64,000 nt of DNA from Shewanella basaltis (GTDB lineage Bacteria > Pseudomonadota > Gammaproteobacteria > Enterobacterales > Shewanellaceae): NCBI RefSeq assembly GCF_023283885.1, contig NZ_JAKILA010000003.1, positions 124,001 to 188,000 of the forward strand. Direction: 5' to 3'. Shown here piece by piece: positions 38,268 through 47,148 of this stretch (position 1 is the stretch's first letter; every line of letters begins with the position of its first letter). The translations under genes and the position numbers were made by a program. The notes beneath the pieces are model-generated. The model did not search any database. It was given only the letters and a program-made list of their open reading frames with translations, and was not told the DNA's origin.

Positions 38268-40319
38268 ATGAAAAAGTCCTCTGTATTATTTGCACTGGTT
38301 GCCGCCGGAATGGCAACGTCAGCGCTGGCTGCTCAGCCAACCCCATTTAATGTACAGCAACTCGTTAATTTAAATAAAGTGCATTCAGCCGCCGTGTCAA
38401 ATGATGGCAAACATCTTGTGTATGGCGTTAAAGTTGTTGATGAAAAAGGCGAAGCCAGTTCAGATCTGTACTTGCTCGATTTAACCAATAAAAATGCCAA
38501 GCCAAAACAATTAACCGCAGCAGCGGGCACTGAGCATGATGTGAGTTTTTCTGCTGACGGCCAATCAATCTACTTTTTAGCAAGTCGTTCGGGTAGCAGT
38601 CAGCTGTATCAGTTAGCGCTTAATGGTGGCGAAGCCATTGCAGTAACCGACTTACCATTAGATGTGAATGGTTATAAATTGTCCCAAGATGGCAAGCAAG
38701 TTGTCATGACAATGCGCGTGTTCCCAGAGTGCAAAGACTTAGCCTGTTCTAAAGACAAATTTACTGCCATTGATGAAAGCAAAACCTCAGGTCGTGAATA
38801 CAAGCAATTAATGGTGCGTCACTGGGACACATGGGAAGACCATGCGCGTAATCACTTATTTGTGGCACAATTAAACGGTAAAAAAATTACTGAACCGACC
38901 AACGTCACCGCTAACCGCGACACAGAAACCCCACCAAAGCCGTTTTCGGGTATGGAAGAGGTGACCTTTACGCCAGACGGTAAATACGTGGTGTATAGCG
39001 CTAAAGCACCAAGTCGCGATCAAGCCTGGACCACTAACTACGATTTATGGCAAGTGTCTGTTACTGGTGGCGAAACGGTAAACTTAACTGAGGCGAATAC
39101 CGCGTGGGACTCGCAACCCACATTTTCGGCAGATGGTCGTTATTTAGCGTATTTAGCCATGACCAAACCAGGCTATGAAGCTGACCGTTACCGCATCATG
39201 TTACGCGACAACGTCACCGGCCAAGAAAAAGAAGTCGCTCCACTGTGGGATCGTAGCCCAAGTTCACTGACATTCAGTGCCGATGGACGTACTTTGTACG
39301 TGACCGCACAAGATGTTGGCCAGGTGACTATTTTTGAAGTGAACACTCAATTTGGTGATGTACGACCTATTTATAATCAAGGAAGCAACAGTTTAATCGC
39401 TGTCACTAATAACAAACTGATTTTCCAAAAATCATCCCTTGTTGAACCAGGCGATTTATACAGTGTTACGGCAGAAGGCGAGCAACTCACTAAACTCACC
39501 GACGTCAACAAAGATAAACTGGCTAATATCCAGTTTGGTGAGTATGAGCAGTTCAACTTTAAAGGCTGGAATGACGAAACCGTTCATGGTTACTGGATTA
39601 AGCCTGCTAACTATGAAGAAGGTAAAAAATACCCGATTGCCTATTTAGTACATGGTGGCCCGCAAGGGTCATTTGGTAACAGCTTTAGTGGTCGCTGGAA
39701 TGCTCAACTATGGGCGGGTGCTGGCTATGGTGTCGTGATGGTCGATTTTCATGGTTCTACGGGGTATGGTCAGGCATTTACCGACTCTATCGGTAAAGAC
39801 TGGGGCGGTAAGCCATTAGAAGATCTTAAAAAAGGCATGGCCGCTGTGACGGCACAACAACCTTGGTTAGACGCCAATAACGCGTGTGCCTTAGGCGGCT
39901 CATACGGTGGTTACATGATGAACTGGATCCAGGGGCAATGGAACGATGGTTTCAAGTGTCTTGTTAACCATGCAGGCCTGTTTGACATGCGTTCAATGTA
40001 CTACGTAACAGAAGAGCTGTGGTTCCCAGAGTATGAATTTGGTGGCTCGTACGACAAAAACAAAGAGCTGTTTGAAAAGTTTAACCCAGTTAACTATGTG
40101 GAAAACTGGAAAACACCCATGTTAGTTATTCATGGTGAAAAAGACTATCGTGTTCCGTATGGGCAAGGTTTAGCGGCTTACACTTACATGCAGCGTAATG
40201 GCATTCCATCAGAGCTGTTAGTGTTCCCTGACGAAAATCATTGGATTTTAAATCAAGACAACCTACAACAATGGTACAAAAATGTGTTGGGTTGGATGGA
40301 CCGCTGGACTGCAAAATAG
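38268..40319 (+). CDS. Secreted S9-family prolyl oligopeptidase-like serine peptidase
   Basis: Exported peptidase of 683 residues with a typical signal peptide (MKKSSVLFALVAAGMATSALA, cleavage after ALA). The N-terminal half (about 25-410) consists of WD40/beta-propeller-like units (FSADGQSIYFLASR, FTPDGKYVVYSA, FSADGRYLAYLAM). The C-terminal alpha/beta-hydrolase domain has the oxyanion region YLVHGGPQGSFG, nucleophile motif GGSYGGYMMNW near residue 545, acid in HGEKDYRVPYGQ near residue 624 and His in DENHWIL near residue 657. It probably degrades peptides in the periplasm, with dipeptidyl- or acylaminoacyl-peptidase activity; specificity cannot be read from sequence. Confidence 0.95.
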   Translation: MKKSSVLFALVAAGMATSALAAQPTPFNVQQLVNLNKVHSAAVSNDGKHLVYGVKVVDEKGEASSDLYLLDLTNKNAKPKQLTAAAGTEHDVSFSADGQSIYFLASRSGSSQLYQLALNGGEAIAVTDLPLDVNGYKLSQDGKQVVMTMRVFPECKDLACSKDKFTAIDESKTSGREYKQLMVRHWDTWEDHARNHLFVAQLNGKKITEPTNVTANRDTETPPKPFSGMEEVTFTPDGKYVVYSAKAPSRDQAWTTNYDLWQVSVTGGETVNLTEANTAWDSQPTFSADGRYLAYLAMTKPGYEADRYRIMLRDNVTGQEKEVAPLWDRSPSSLTFSADGRTLYVTAQDVGQVTIFEVNTQFGDVRPIYNQGSNSLIAVTNNKLIFQKSSLVEPGDLYSVTAEGEQLTKLTDVNKDKLANIQFGEYEQFNFKGWNDETVHGYWIKPANYEEGKKYPIAYLVHGGPQGSFGNSFSGRWNAQLWAGAGYGVVMVDFHGSTGYGQAFTDSIGKDWGGKPLEDLKKGMAAVTAQQPWLDANNACALGGSYGGYMMNWIQGQWNDGFKCLVNHAGLFDMRSMYYVTEELWFPEYEFGGSYDKNKELFEKFNPVNYVENWKTPMLVIHGEKDYRVPYGQGLAAYTYMQRNGIPSELLVFPDENHWILNQDNLQQWYKNVLGWMDRWTAK

Positions 40320-40376
40320 TCATTCAATGATCTAACGTTGGCCGTGAATACGGTATAACGCTATGTGTTAATCTAT

Positions 40377-40409
40377 AAGAGATGTCATCGATGTGACATC
40401 TCTTTTTTT
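40377..40409 (+). terminator. Rho-independent terminator of the S9 peptidase gene
   Basis: AAGAGATGTCA (40377-40387) pairs perfectly with TGACATCTCTT (40394-40404), followed by a run of T to 40409. It lies 58 bp after the stop. Confidence 0.92.
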
Positions 40410-40418
40410 ATGGGCAGT

Positions 40419-40704
40419 ACCAATACCAACCCGCATGAGAATGTGCTCTTTTAACTAAAGTGATCCGTGAGGTAGTCGAGGCTGCCTTTTGAGGGCATAG
40501 TGCATTGGGTTTAAAGTGCGCTAGGTTAAAGTGCGCTAGGTCAAGCAAGGCTTACAAAAATAAAACGCTGAAAAATTTGCTCTTCGACGTTGTGTCACAA
40601 ACCCCATTACGGCTCAAATAACGTTAATGTAGATGACTACACCTACAGTAACTTTCGGATCGAGTGATGCAGCCTAAAAGAGATCTCATTCAATAAGGAT
40701 TGGT
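40419..40704. repeat. Inverted-repeat element with ACCAAT ends and GAGAT/CTCTTTTA subterminal repeats
   Basis: The left end ACCAATACCAACCCGCATGA plus TGCTCTTTTAAC and the right end CCTAAAAGAGATCTCATTCAAT plus AAGGATTGGT are imperfect inverted repeats over about 35 bp. The interior contains a direct duplication of AAAGTGCGCTAGGT. About 286 bp, non-coding. Confidence 0.65.
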
Positions 40705-41347
40705 TTAAAAACCTGAGGATATGTATTTAGAAGGCGTCCAGCTTTTTTTGATAAAGACGTGGCTATACAGTGATGGTTTTTCCCTATCAAATAACAATCA
40801 TGCACAACAAGCACAACAAGCGCAACAGGGGGATGTCTTGGTCGCGAGTGTCACAGGGCGTATTTGCGTGACATGCTTTCAAACAGAGCCACTATCTTGG
40901 TGCATTTGTGTAAACCTTGTTCACCTTCACTGAGTCATTCGTTAGTGACGCGTCTTTTTAAGCTCCCTTGGGGAAATGGTGCAAGTTAATATTTTTCATC
41001 ATGGTTGTTTTGTATTCAATGCGTGGGATTGTTTTTTTAATACAGTTGCAAGCAAGTATACAAGCATCTAGCGGGTGTTTTGGCGACAAAATCGACGCAA
41101 TTGAAGCTGTATAGGAGTAAAAACTCTGCAAAATGACTGAAAATGAAATAAAATTACTTAAATGCAGGCTCTGTAAAACACACGCAGACAGCTTATCAAT
41201 ATTTATTCGTTGACTCGCATTAGATTTTATAAGGCAAATAACGGCCAGAATAACAAAAAAACTCATTATGTAAATGAGATTGTATCGGCTACATTAGCGC
41301 GCTTAACATCGAGCTTCAAATCAGGTCATATCAAGAGGGTTTAATCA
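40705..41347. other. Intergenic region without a supported gene
   Basis: Two open frames of 70 and 102 codons exist here, but neither has a family resemblance or a convincing ribosome binding site. A GCACAACAA-type nine-base unit recurs three times at about 40802-40828. The AAGAGGG preceding the MarC-family start is the only signal I can assign. Confidence 0.5.
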
Positions 41348-41980
41348 GTGGATTTTATGCTTTATATCAAGTTCTTTTTAGGGCTACTAGCGATTATCAA
41401 TCCGGTAGGGTTATTGCCTGTGTTTGTCAGTTTAACCAGCCATCAAACTGAAGCAGAACGTCAACACACCAATCGGGTGGCAAACTTCGCTGTGGTAGTG
41501 ATTTTGCTGGTGACTATGATAGCCGGGCAGCATATTTTGAGTATGTTTAGCATTTCATTATCTGCATTTCGTATTGCTGGCGGCAGTTTGATTTGCATTA
41601 TTGCCATGTCGATGTTGCAAGGTAAAATCAGTGAAGTTAAACGCAACCAAGAAGAAGATCGCGAATCTTCAGCTATGGAGTCGGTGGCGGTTGTTCCACT
41701 TGCATTACCGTTAATGGCAGGGCCAGGGGCCATCAGTTCAGTGATTGTGTTTGCCGCTGAGCATAACCAAATGATCAATTTTATTGGTATGTTTTTAACG
41801 ATTCTAACCTTAGGTATTGTCAGTTGGGCATTATTTAGAATGGCACCCGTTTTGTTCAAGTTTTTAGGCAAAACCGGGATTAACGTAATCACTCGTTTAA
41901 TGGGACTGTTAATGCTGTCATTAGGCATAGAAGTGATTTCTGCGGGTGTCAAAGGCTTATTTCCAACATTAATTGGGTAG
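41348..41980 (+). CDS. MarC-family (UPF0056) integral membrane protein
   Basis: A 210-residue inner-membrane protein of the MarC/YhgN family with six predicted helices. The first helix contains the conserved LLAIINPVGLLPVFVSLT. The middle has FRIAGGSLICIIAMSML and the second half PLALPLMAGPGAISSVIVF and GINVITRLMGLLMLSLGIEV, all family-typical. The molecular function of MarC proteins is not established despite the name. The start is GTG 41348, spaced eight bases from AAGAGGG; an in-frame ATG three codons later is the alternative. Monocistronic. Confidence 0.93.
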   Translation: MDFMLYIKFFLGLLAIINPVGLLPVFVSLTSHQTEAERQHTNRVANFAVVVILLVTMIAGQHILSMFSISLSAFRIAGGSLICIIAMSMLQGKISEVKRNQEEDRESSAMESVAVVPLALPLMAGPGAISSVIVFAAEHNQMINFIGMFLTILTLGIVSWALFRMAPVLFKFLGKTGINVITRLMGLLMLSLGIEVISAGVKGLFPTLIG

Positions 41981-42223
41981 ATTTTACCAAAATTGTTGAG
42001 CATTTGTGCAAACGCTTGAACCTAGGGTGAATTCGCTTGACCCGCTTTCTGCATTTGCGTAAAGTACCGCACGATTAACACTCACAGTTGTTAGTGTTGC
42101 TATAAAACTAGCAAGGTGAGTCGCTCTACTAGAGGTAATACAGTCAATGTTGTCTTCTGTGTTGTAGAGTAAACGTAACGAATATCTGGATTTAAGTATA
42201 AGCGTACTTAAACCGACCAAATT

Positions 42224-42313
42224 GGTGAGCTGGCTGAGTGGCTGAAGGCGCACGCCTGGAAAGTGTGTTTAGGTTAATCCCTAACGAGAGTTCGAATCTC
42301 TCGCTCACCGCCA
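42224..42313 (+). tRNA. tRNA-Ser(GGA)
   Basis: 90 nt with long variable arm and encoded CCA. Acceptor GGTGAGC/GCTCACC, anticodon loop CTGGAAA (GGA), variable arm GTTTAGGTTAATCCCTAAC, T-loop TTCGAAT. A terminator follows 6 bp later. The 243 bp upstream contain no other feature I can support. Confidence 0.98.
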
Positions 42314-42319
42314 AATATG

Positions 42320-42347
42320 AAAAAAGACGTCCTTGGGCGTCTTTTTT
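42320..42347 (+). terminator. Terminator of tRNA-Ser
   Basis: AAAAAAGACG (42320-42329) pairs with CGTCTTTTTT (42338-42347). Perfect stem with a T-rich right arm. Confidence 0.93.
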
Positions 42348-42447
42348 CATTTCCGAACGGTTATTTATAAGCGTTTTTCACTTGAGCCTTGAGTGAATGC
42401 TATACTGACGCTACGCTATTTTTGTCTTATTATTGAGAACTCATTTC

Positions 42448-43764
42448 ATGCCATTTTCTTCACTTGGACTTCGCGACACTATTGTCAAAGCTTTAGCTGA
42501 AGTGGGTTATAGCAACCCAACCCCCATTCAACAACAAACGATCCCGGTGATTTTACAAGGTAAAAACTTGCTTGCCGCCGCACAAACCGGTACCGGTAAA
42601 ACCGCCAGTTTTGTGTTGCCGCTATTAGAACGTTTGGCCGACACTCAAACTGAGCGAAAAAAACGAATTCGTGCGCTTATTTTAACGCCTACTCGTGAAC
42701 TTGCCGTGCAGGTGCAAAGCAACATTGTTGCCTATGCAAAGTATGTCGGTGTGTCATCATTTGTGATTTATGGCGGTGTAGATGACAAGCCTCAAAAACA
42801 GGCGTTAATTGATGGTGTTGACATTTTAGTCGCCACGCCAGGTCGTTTACTCGATTTATACACCCAGCGTGCCGTGCACTTTGACGAGCTTGACGTATTA
42901 GTGCTTGATGAAGCTGACCGCATGTTAGACATGGGCTTTATTGAAGACATCAATAAAATTATCGATAAGCTCCCATCTGAGCGTCAAAGCTTGTTGTTTT
43001 CAGCAACGTTATCTAATCAAGTCCGTGCCTTGGCAAAAACTGCCATTCACCACCCGGTTGAAATTTCGCTGATTGCCGATAAAAGTTCAGCGCCAAAGAT
43101 TTCGCAATGGTTAACCACAGTCGACAAAGACAAAAAATCGGCGTTATTAAGCCATTTGATCAACAGCCAAGCTTGGGATCAAGCGCTTATTTTTATTGAA
43201 ACCAAACAAGGCGCTGCCAAGTTAGTCAGTCAGCTTGAAAAACGCGACATTGAGGCAGAATGCATTCACAGCGGCCGAAGCCAGCCTGTACGTGAACAAA
43301 TTCTAGCGGATTTTAAATCGGGTAAGATTAAGTATCTTGTGGCAACAGGCATCGCGTCTCGTGGTATCGATATTGACGATTTATCACGCGTGATAAACTA
43401 CGATTTACCTTATCCTGCAGATGATTACATTCATCGCATTGGGCGTACTGGGCGGGCAGGTGCTGTGGGTGAGGCGATATCGTTTGTTTCTAAAGATGAT
43501 TTTAAAAACCTGTGCATGATTGAAAGCCGATTAGGCCATTTGCTCGAACGTAAAGTGATTGAAGGCTTTGAGCCGAAAAAGCCAGTACCTGAGTCAATTC
43601 TCAATCATGTCCCGAAAAGCCGTCAAAATAAACCTAAAACTCAGGATGAAAGACCGACCTTAAGTTTGGGTAAGTCTAAAGGCGACAACTCAGATTATAG
43701 AAAAGCCAAAACCCAAAAAGCGCCAGTTAAAAAAGGGCCCAAGCCTAATCCTTGGAACCTGTAA
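42448..43764 (+). CDS. DEAD-box RNA helicase, RhlE-like
   Basis: ATP-dependent RNA helicase of 438 residues. Q motif region FSSLGLRDTIVKAL...YSNPTPIQQQTIP (about 3-35), Walker A AAQTGTGKT near residue 45, PTRELAVQV near residue 80, DEAD box VLDEADRMLDMGF near residue 150, SAT motif FSATLS, and HRIGRTGRAG near residue 330. The short basic C-terminal tail (about 375-438, with KPKTQDERPTL and APVKKGPKPNP) and overall pattern resemble RhlE, involved in ribosome biogenesis or RNA turnover. I start at ATG 42448 (MPFSSLG); the longer open frame begins at a TTG with no added homology. RhlE versus another DEAD subfamily is an inference. Confidence 0.92.
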   Translation: MPFSSLGLRDTIVKALAEVGYSNPTPIQQQTIPVILQGKNLLAAAQTGTGKTASFVLPLLERLADTQTERKKRIRALILTPTRELAVQVQSNIVAYAKYVGVSSFVIYGGVDDKPQKQALIDGVDILVATPGRLLDLYTQRAVHFDELDVLVLDEADRMLDMGFIEDINKIIDKLPSERQSLLFSATLSNQVRALAKTAIHHPVEISLIADKSSAPKISQWLTTVDKDKKSALLSHLINSQAWDQALIFIETKQGAAKLVSQLEKRDIEAECIHSGRSQPVREQILADFKSGKIKYLVATGIASRGIDIDDLSRVINYDLPYPADDYIHRIGRTGRAGAVGEAISFVSKDDFKNLCMIESRLGHLLERKVIEGFEPKKPVPESILNHVPKSRQNKPKTQDERPTLSLGKSKGDNSDYRKAKTQKAPVKKGPKPNPWNL

Positions 43765-43774
43765 CGCTTTGACG

Positions 43775-43806
43775 ATGACTTAAGCGTGCTCATGCGCTTA
43801 AGTCAT
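43775..43806 (+). terminator. Hairpin after the helicase gene
   Basis: ATGACTTAAGCG (43775-43786) pairs perfectly with CGCTTAAGTCAT (43795-43806) around an 8-base loop. It is 10 bp after the stop. There is no clean T run after it (GGCGGTTTCTT), so termination is possible but unproven. Confidence 0.55.
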
Positions 43807-43906
43807 GGCGGTTTCTTGTCAAGTTCACAGTCTTCAGCACGCTTGTGACCATGTTACTCTCACTCTTGTCTGTACCAGTCGTCGTTTAATTTACATGAGC
43901 GCAAAT

Positions 43907-44056
43907 GATACCAATTAGCGCAAAAACGAGTTCATGCTTACAGATTATGTTGTTAGAAATAGTGAAGATATAACAACGAGCTCACTGCAATTACTGCCTT
44001 AATTCTAACCAATTTTCCTGCGCAATCTCTGATCACTTACTAACGGCCGATGGTAT
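43907..44056. repeat. Inverted-repeat element (CCAATTAGCGCAAAAA family)
   Basis: About 150 bp. The left end ATACCAATTAGCGCAAAAAC and interior ACTGCAATTACTGCCTTAATTCTAA and GCGCAATCTCTGATCAC match the element at 27553. The right end ATGGTAT mirrors the left ATACCA. It directly abuts the next element at 44057. Confidence 0.65.
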
Positions 44057-44324
44057 AATACCAATTCCACTAACTATCTGATCACTCAGCGGGAATTCTG
44101 TGCCTTCTAGGCAAGTAATAGTATTGTAGGCATAGTTGCTCTACGTCAAAATGCTATTAAGCAGCGTAGAGGGCACAGAAACCCGCCTTGCAGGAGAGAC
44201 TCAGACTGTCCATTTCTTTGTTGCATTGCCTTAAAAGGGAATAACCATTATTTCAACAATGCGCCTCAAACTGAACAATCTGAGTCGCTCTGATTGACCA
44301 CATAATTAGTGGAATCGGTATAAG
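44057..44324. repeat. Inverted-repeat element with ATACCAATTCCACTAA ends
   Basis: ATACCAATTCCACTAACTAT...TGATCA at left and TGACCACATAATTAGTGG...AATCGGTATAAG at right are inverted repeats of about 28 bp with few mismatches. The 268 bp interior is non-coding. It ends about 115 bp before the DUF885 gene; nothing else is recognisable in that remainder. Confidence 0.85.
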
Positions 44325-44438
44325 TATTAATTTGTGTCACAAAAGGTGTCTAGTGGCTGCAAAAAATCAGCGGGCATGCTTAACTATGTTCATAGTCATA
44401 CCACTAGAAAACAAGAACGATAAATTTAGGGAAATAAA

Positions 44439-46238
44439 ATGAACAAAGCATTATTGCCTGTGGCCATCTCTTTAGCGCTAGCAAGTTTGCTAGGCTGTAG
44501 TGACAATCAAACGAGTGTTGCAACTGAACATACCGCAGCGGCAAAAGAGCTGGCTAAACCACTGGCTGAAGAAAAACTCAACTTTGGTGAATATTCACAG
44601 CAATTTATTGATGAATTATGGCAGTTGTCGCCCACCTGGGCACTTTACAGTGGCAAACACGTTAACGATGGCTATTTAGAGATCCCAAATAAGCAAAGCC
44701 GTGACAACACCCTGGCTTTTGTCGATAAACAACAAACGGCTTTAGCACAATTTGACCCGTTGACACTCAGCCCAAATCAACAGATTGACTATAAACTCTT
44801 GGCTAACCTCGTAGAGTCAATGAAGTGGGATGTACAACGCTTTAAAAGTTGGCAATGGGATCCGTCTAACTACAATGTGTCTGGTGGCTTTGCGCAAATC
44901 ATCAACGAAGACTTTGCCCCACTGGATGAGCGCTTAACGTCAGTGATTGCCCGCCTTGAAAATGTACCTGCCTATTATGAGGCTGCTAGGGCAAACATCA
45001 GCGATCCAACCTTAGAGCACACCCAATTAGCCATTATGCAAAACAAAGGGGCTTTTTCGGTATTATCTGACGCGCTCGTCAAGCAAGTTGCCAACTCAGG
45101 CTTAACGGCAGAACAAAAAACATTATTTACCACGCGCTTTGAGGCTGCAACTGCTGCAATCACTCAACATATTGAGTGGTTAACTGAGTTAGAGGCAAAG
45201 CTAACTAAAGACGGTGCGCGAGATTTCCGGATTGGTGAAACTTTATATGAGGAAAAGTTTGCCTTTGATATTCAGTCGGGGATGACGGCTAAACAACTCT
45301 ACGACAAGGCGATTGCTGATAAAAATCAGATCCAGCAAGAAATGGCCAAAATCACCAGTCAAATTTGGTCAAAATACATCGACACCGAACAGCCTACTGA
45401 CGATAAAGTGGCTATTCGCCAGTTAATTGATGTGTTATCAGCTAAGCATGTTAAGCGCGAAGATTTTGTTGATGAAGTGCGTAAACAGATCCCTGAGTTG
45501 ATTAAATTTGTTAACGACAAACAGCTAGTGACGCTTGATCCTAACAAACCGCTAATTGTGCGTGAAACCCCAGAATACATGCGCGGGTTTGCGGGAGCTT
45601 CTATCAGTGCACCAGGGCCTTATGATCAAGGCGGTAACACCTATTATAACGTGTCGCCATTAGATGGCATGAGCGAAGAGTCAGCCGAAAGTTATTTACG
45701 TGAGTACAATCACTGGATTTTACAAGTGCTGAATATTCATGAGGCTATTCCAGGTCATTACACACAGCTTGTGTACTCAAATCAATCACCCAGTTTAGTG
45801 AAAAGCTTGTTTGGTAATGGTGCTATGGTAGAAGGTTGGGCCGTGTATACCGAGCGGATGATGCTTGAGGAAGGCTACGGAGCATTTGAGCCCGAAATGT
45901 GGTTAATGTACTACAAATGGAACCTTCGTGTGATTTGTAACACGATTGTCGATTACAGTATTCAGGTTAATGGCATGGGTGAACAAGAGGTGATAAACCT
46001 TCTTGAAAATGAAGCCTTCCAGCAACGTGCTGAAGCCGAGGGGAAATGGCGCCGTGCCACATTAAGTCAAGTGCAGCTCACTAGCTATTACGCGGGCTAC
46101 CGTGAAATTTATGATTTTCGTGAGCAACAAAAAGCGAAGTTAGGTGCTGATTTCAGTTTAAAACAATTCCATGAGACATTTTTAAGCTATGGCAGTGCGC
46201 CAGTGAAGTTTATTAAACAATTAATGACCGAAAAATAG
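44439..46238 (+). CDS. DUF885-family lipoprotein (putative metallopeptidase)
   Basis: A 599-residue predicted lipoprotein: signal peptide with lipobox LLGC (Cys near residue 20), so probably anchored in a membrane facing the periplasm. The rest matches the DUF885 family. A HEAIPGHYTQLVYS motif near residue 434 resembles an HExxH-type zinc site (HEAIPGH), followed by EGWAVYTERMMLEEGYG that supplies a downstream Glu. Family members are thought to be metallopeptidases, but activity is inferred here. It stands alone, preceded by two adjacent repeat elements and followed by a terminator. Confidence 0.9.
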   Translation: MNKALLPVAISLALASLLGCSDNQTSVATEHTAAAKELAKPLAEEKLNFGEYSQQFIDELWQLSPTWALYSGKHVNDGYLEIPNKQSRDNTLAFVDKQQTALAQFDPLTLSPNQQIDYKLLANLVESMKWDVQRFKSWQWDPSNYNVSGGFAQIINEDFAPLDERLTSVIARLENVPAYYEAARANISDPTLEHTQLAIMQNKGAFSVLSDALVKQVANSGLTAEQKTLFTTRFEAATAAITQHIEWLTELEAKLTKDGARDFRIGETLYEEKFAFDIQSGMTAKQLYDKAIADKNQIQQEMAKITSQIWSKYIDTEQPTDDKVAIRQLIDVLSAKHVKREDFVDEVRKQIPELIKFVNDKQLVTLDPNKPLIVRETPEYMRGFAGASISAPGPYDQGGNTYYNVSPLDGMSEESAESYLREYNHWILQVLNIHEAIPGHYTQLVYSNQSPSLVKSLFGNGAMVEGWAVYTERMMLEEGYGAFEPEMWLMYYKWNLRVICNTIVDYSIQVNGMGEQEVINLLENEAFQQRAEAEGKWRRATLSQVQLTSYYAGYREIYDFREQQKAKLGADFSLKQFHETFLSYGSAPVKFIKQLMTEK

Positions 46239-46257
46239 TGTTTAATTGACGCTAATT

Positions 46258-46289
46258 AAAAAATGGCCTGAAAATTCAGGCCATTTTTA
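46258..46289 (+). terminator. Terminator of the DUF885 gene
   Basis: AAAAATGGCCTGAA pairs with TTCAGGCCATTTTT around a short loop, ending in TTTTTAT. It lies about 20 bp after the stop. Confidence 0.92.
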
Positions 46290-46350
46290 TATCCTAAATG
46301 TGCCAGATAACGCAATTTATGTGTGAGCATCATAGTCAGACGCAAACCGT

Positions 46351-46379
46351 TGTGATAATCTAAATGGTAATCGTTATCA
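46351..46379 (+). promoter_or_regulatory. Extended -10 promoter element overlapped downstream by a Fur-box-like site
   Basis: TGTGATAAT (46351-46359) looks like an extended -10. TGGTAATcGTTATCA (46365-46379) matches the 7-1-7 Fur consensus TGATAATnATTATCA at 12 of 14 positions and would cover the transcription start. It ends 15 bp before the response-regulator ATG. No good -35 is seen, as is common with extended -10 promoters. Confidence 0.6.
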
Positions 46380-46394
46380 TTAAGCGGGTTTGCT

Positions 46395-47054
46395 ATGAAA
46401 CATATTCTCATAATTGATTTACACGCTCAGGCAGATGAATTATTTCACCAATTGACAGCGCAAGGTTATTACGTTCATAAGGTTAATAACGCTTTTGATG
46501 CTCTGGTCAAAATGGAAACGTTAACGCTAGAAGCAATTTTACTGGATTTTGCTGTACCCAAAATGGATTCATTTTGGTTGTTAGTCGCCAGACAAACTTC
46601 GACGCCTGTTATCGTCATTGCCGATGTGAACAATGAACTTGAGCGTATCAATGCGCTTGAGTTAGGTGCGGATGATTATTTAAGTCACCCTATTAATGTC
46701 CGTGAGTTACAACTTCGGCTTAATGTGCTTAAACGGCGCTCACAGGGATCGGTAAACGATGATATGCGTCAGCATGTTAGTTTTGATGATGCTAATTACA
46801 CAGTGAACTTAATTGATAAGTCGCTTGTGTTAACTCAAACTGAATATCGATTATTTAAATATTTGTTTGAGCATCAAGGTGAAGTGGTTACAAAAGCCGA
46901 ATTACAACAACGGGTGTTGCATAAAAAGTTAGGTCGTTTTGACCGTAATCTTGATATGCATATTAGTAATACCCGGCGTAAACTTGCAAAAGGTAACCTC
47001 CCCAGAGATTTGATTAACACTGTACGTGGCCAAGGCTATAGCTTTAGCTTTTAA
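46395..47054 (+). CDS. Orphan OmpR/PhoB-type response regulator with atypical receiver
   Basis: A 219-residue DNA-binding regulator. The receiver (about 1-115) keeps the phosphoacceptor-like Asp51 (LLDFAVP). However, the acidic pair near the N-terminus is reduced to one Asp (IIDLH), the conserved Thr/Ser position is Ile75-Ala76 (VIVIADV), and the invariant Lys is His98 (DDYLSHP). The winged-helix domain (about 125-219) is intact, with LVLTQTEYRLFKYLFEHQGE, RNLDMHISNTRRKL and NTVRGQGYSF. No histidine kinase is adjacent. With a Fur-like site at its promoter, it may be controlled mainly by expression level, in response to iron. From memory, it resembles the orphan iron/siderophore regulator SO_2426 described in Shewanella oneidensis; I cannot verify orthology. 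Confidence 0.92.
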   Translation: MKHILIIDLHAQADELFHQLTAQGYYVHKVNNAFDALVKMETLTLEAILLDFAVPKMDSFWLLVARQTSTPVIVIADVNNELERINALELGADDYLSHPINVRELQLRLNVLKRRSQGSVNDDMRQHVSFDDANYTVNLIDKSLVLTQTEYRLFKYLFEHQGEVVTKAELQQRVLHKKLGRFDRNLDMHISNTRRKLAKGNLPRDLINTVRGQGYSFSF

Positions 47055-47148
47055 AGGTTCACACTAATAGCCGTATTTGATAAGCTATGGCGCATAAATC
47101 GGGCATTAACGACCCAATAAAAAGCGTAGCAAATTAAAGGAATTTCCA

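Noticed and set aside
40721..40933. 70-codon open frame with a Gln/Ala-rich stretch
   Set aside because: No resemblance to known proteins, weak start signals, and the Gln/Ala stretch comes from a simple nine-base repeat.
40958..41266. 102-codon minus-strand open frame upstream of the MarC-family gene
   Set aside because: AT-driven composition rich in Ile/Ser/Cys/Asn, no family pattern, and it would overlap the likely promoter region of the MarC gene. Kept out, though a small exported protein cannot be fully excluded.
41461..42003. 180-codon minus-strand open frame opposite the MarC-family gene
   Set aside because: Antisense shadow of a clear membrane-protein gene; no independent support.
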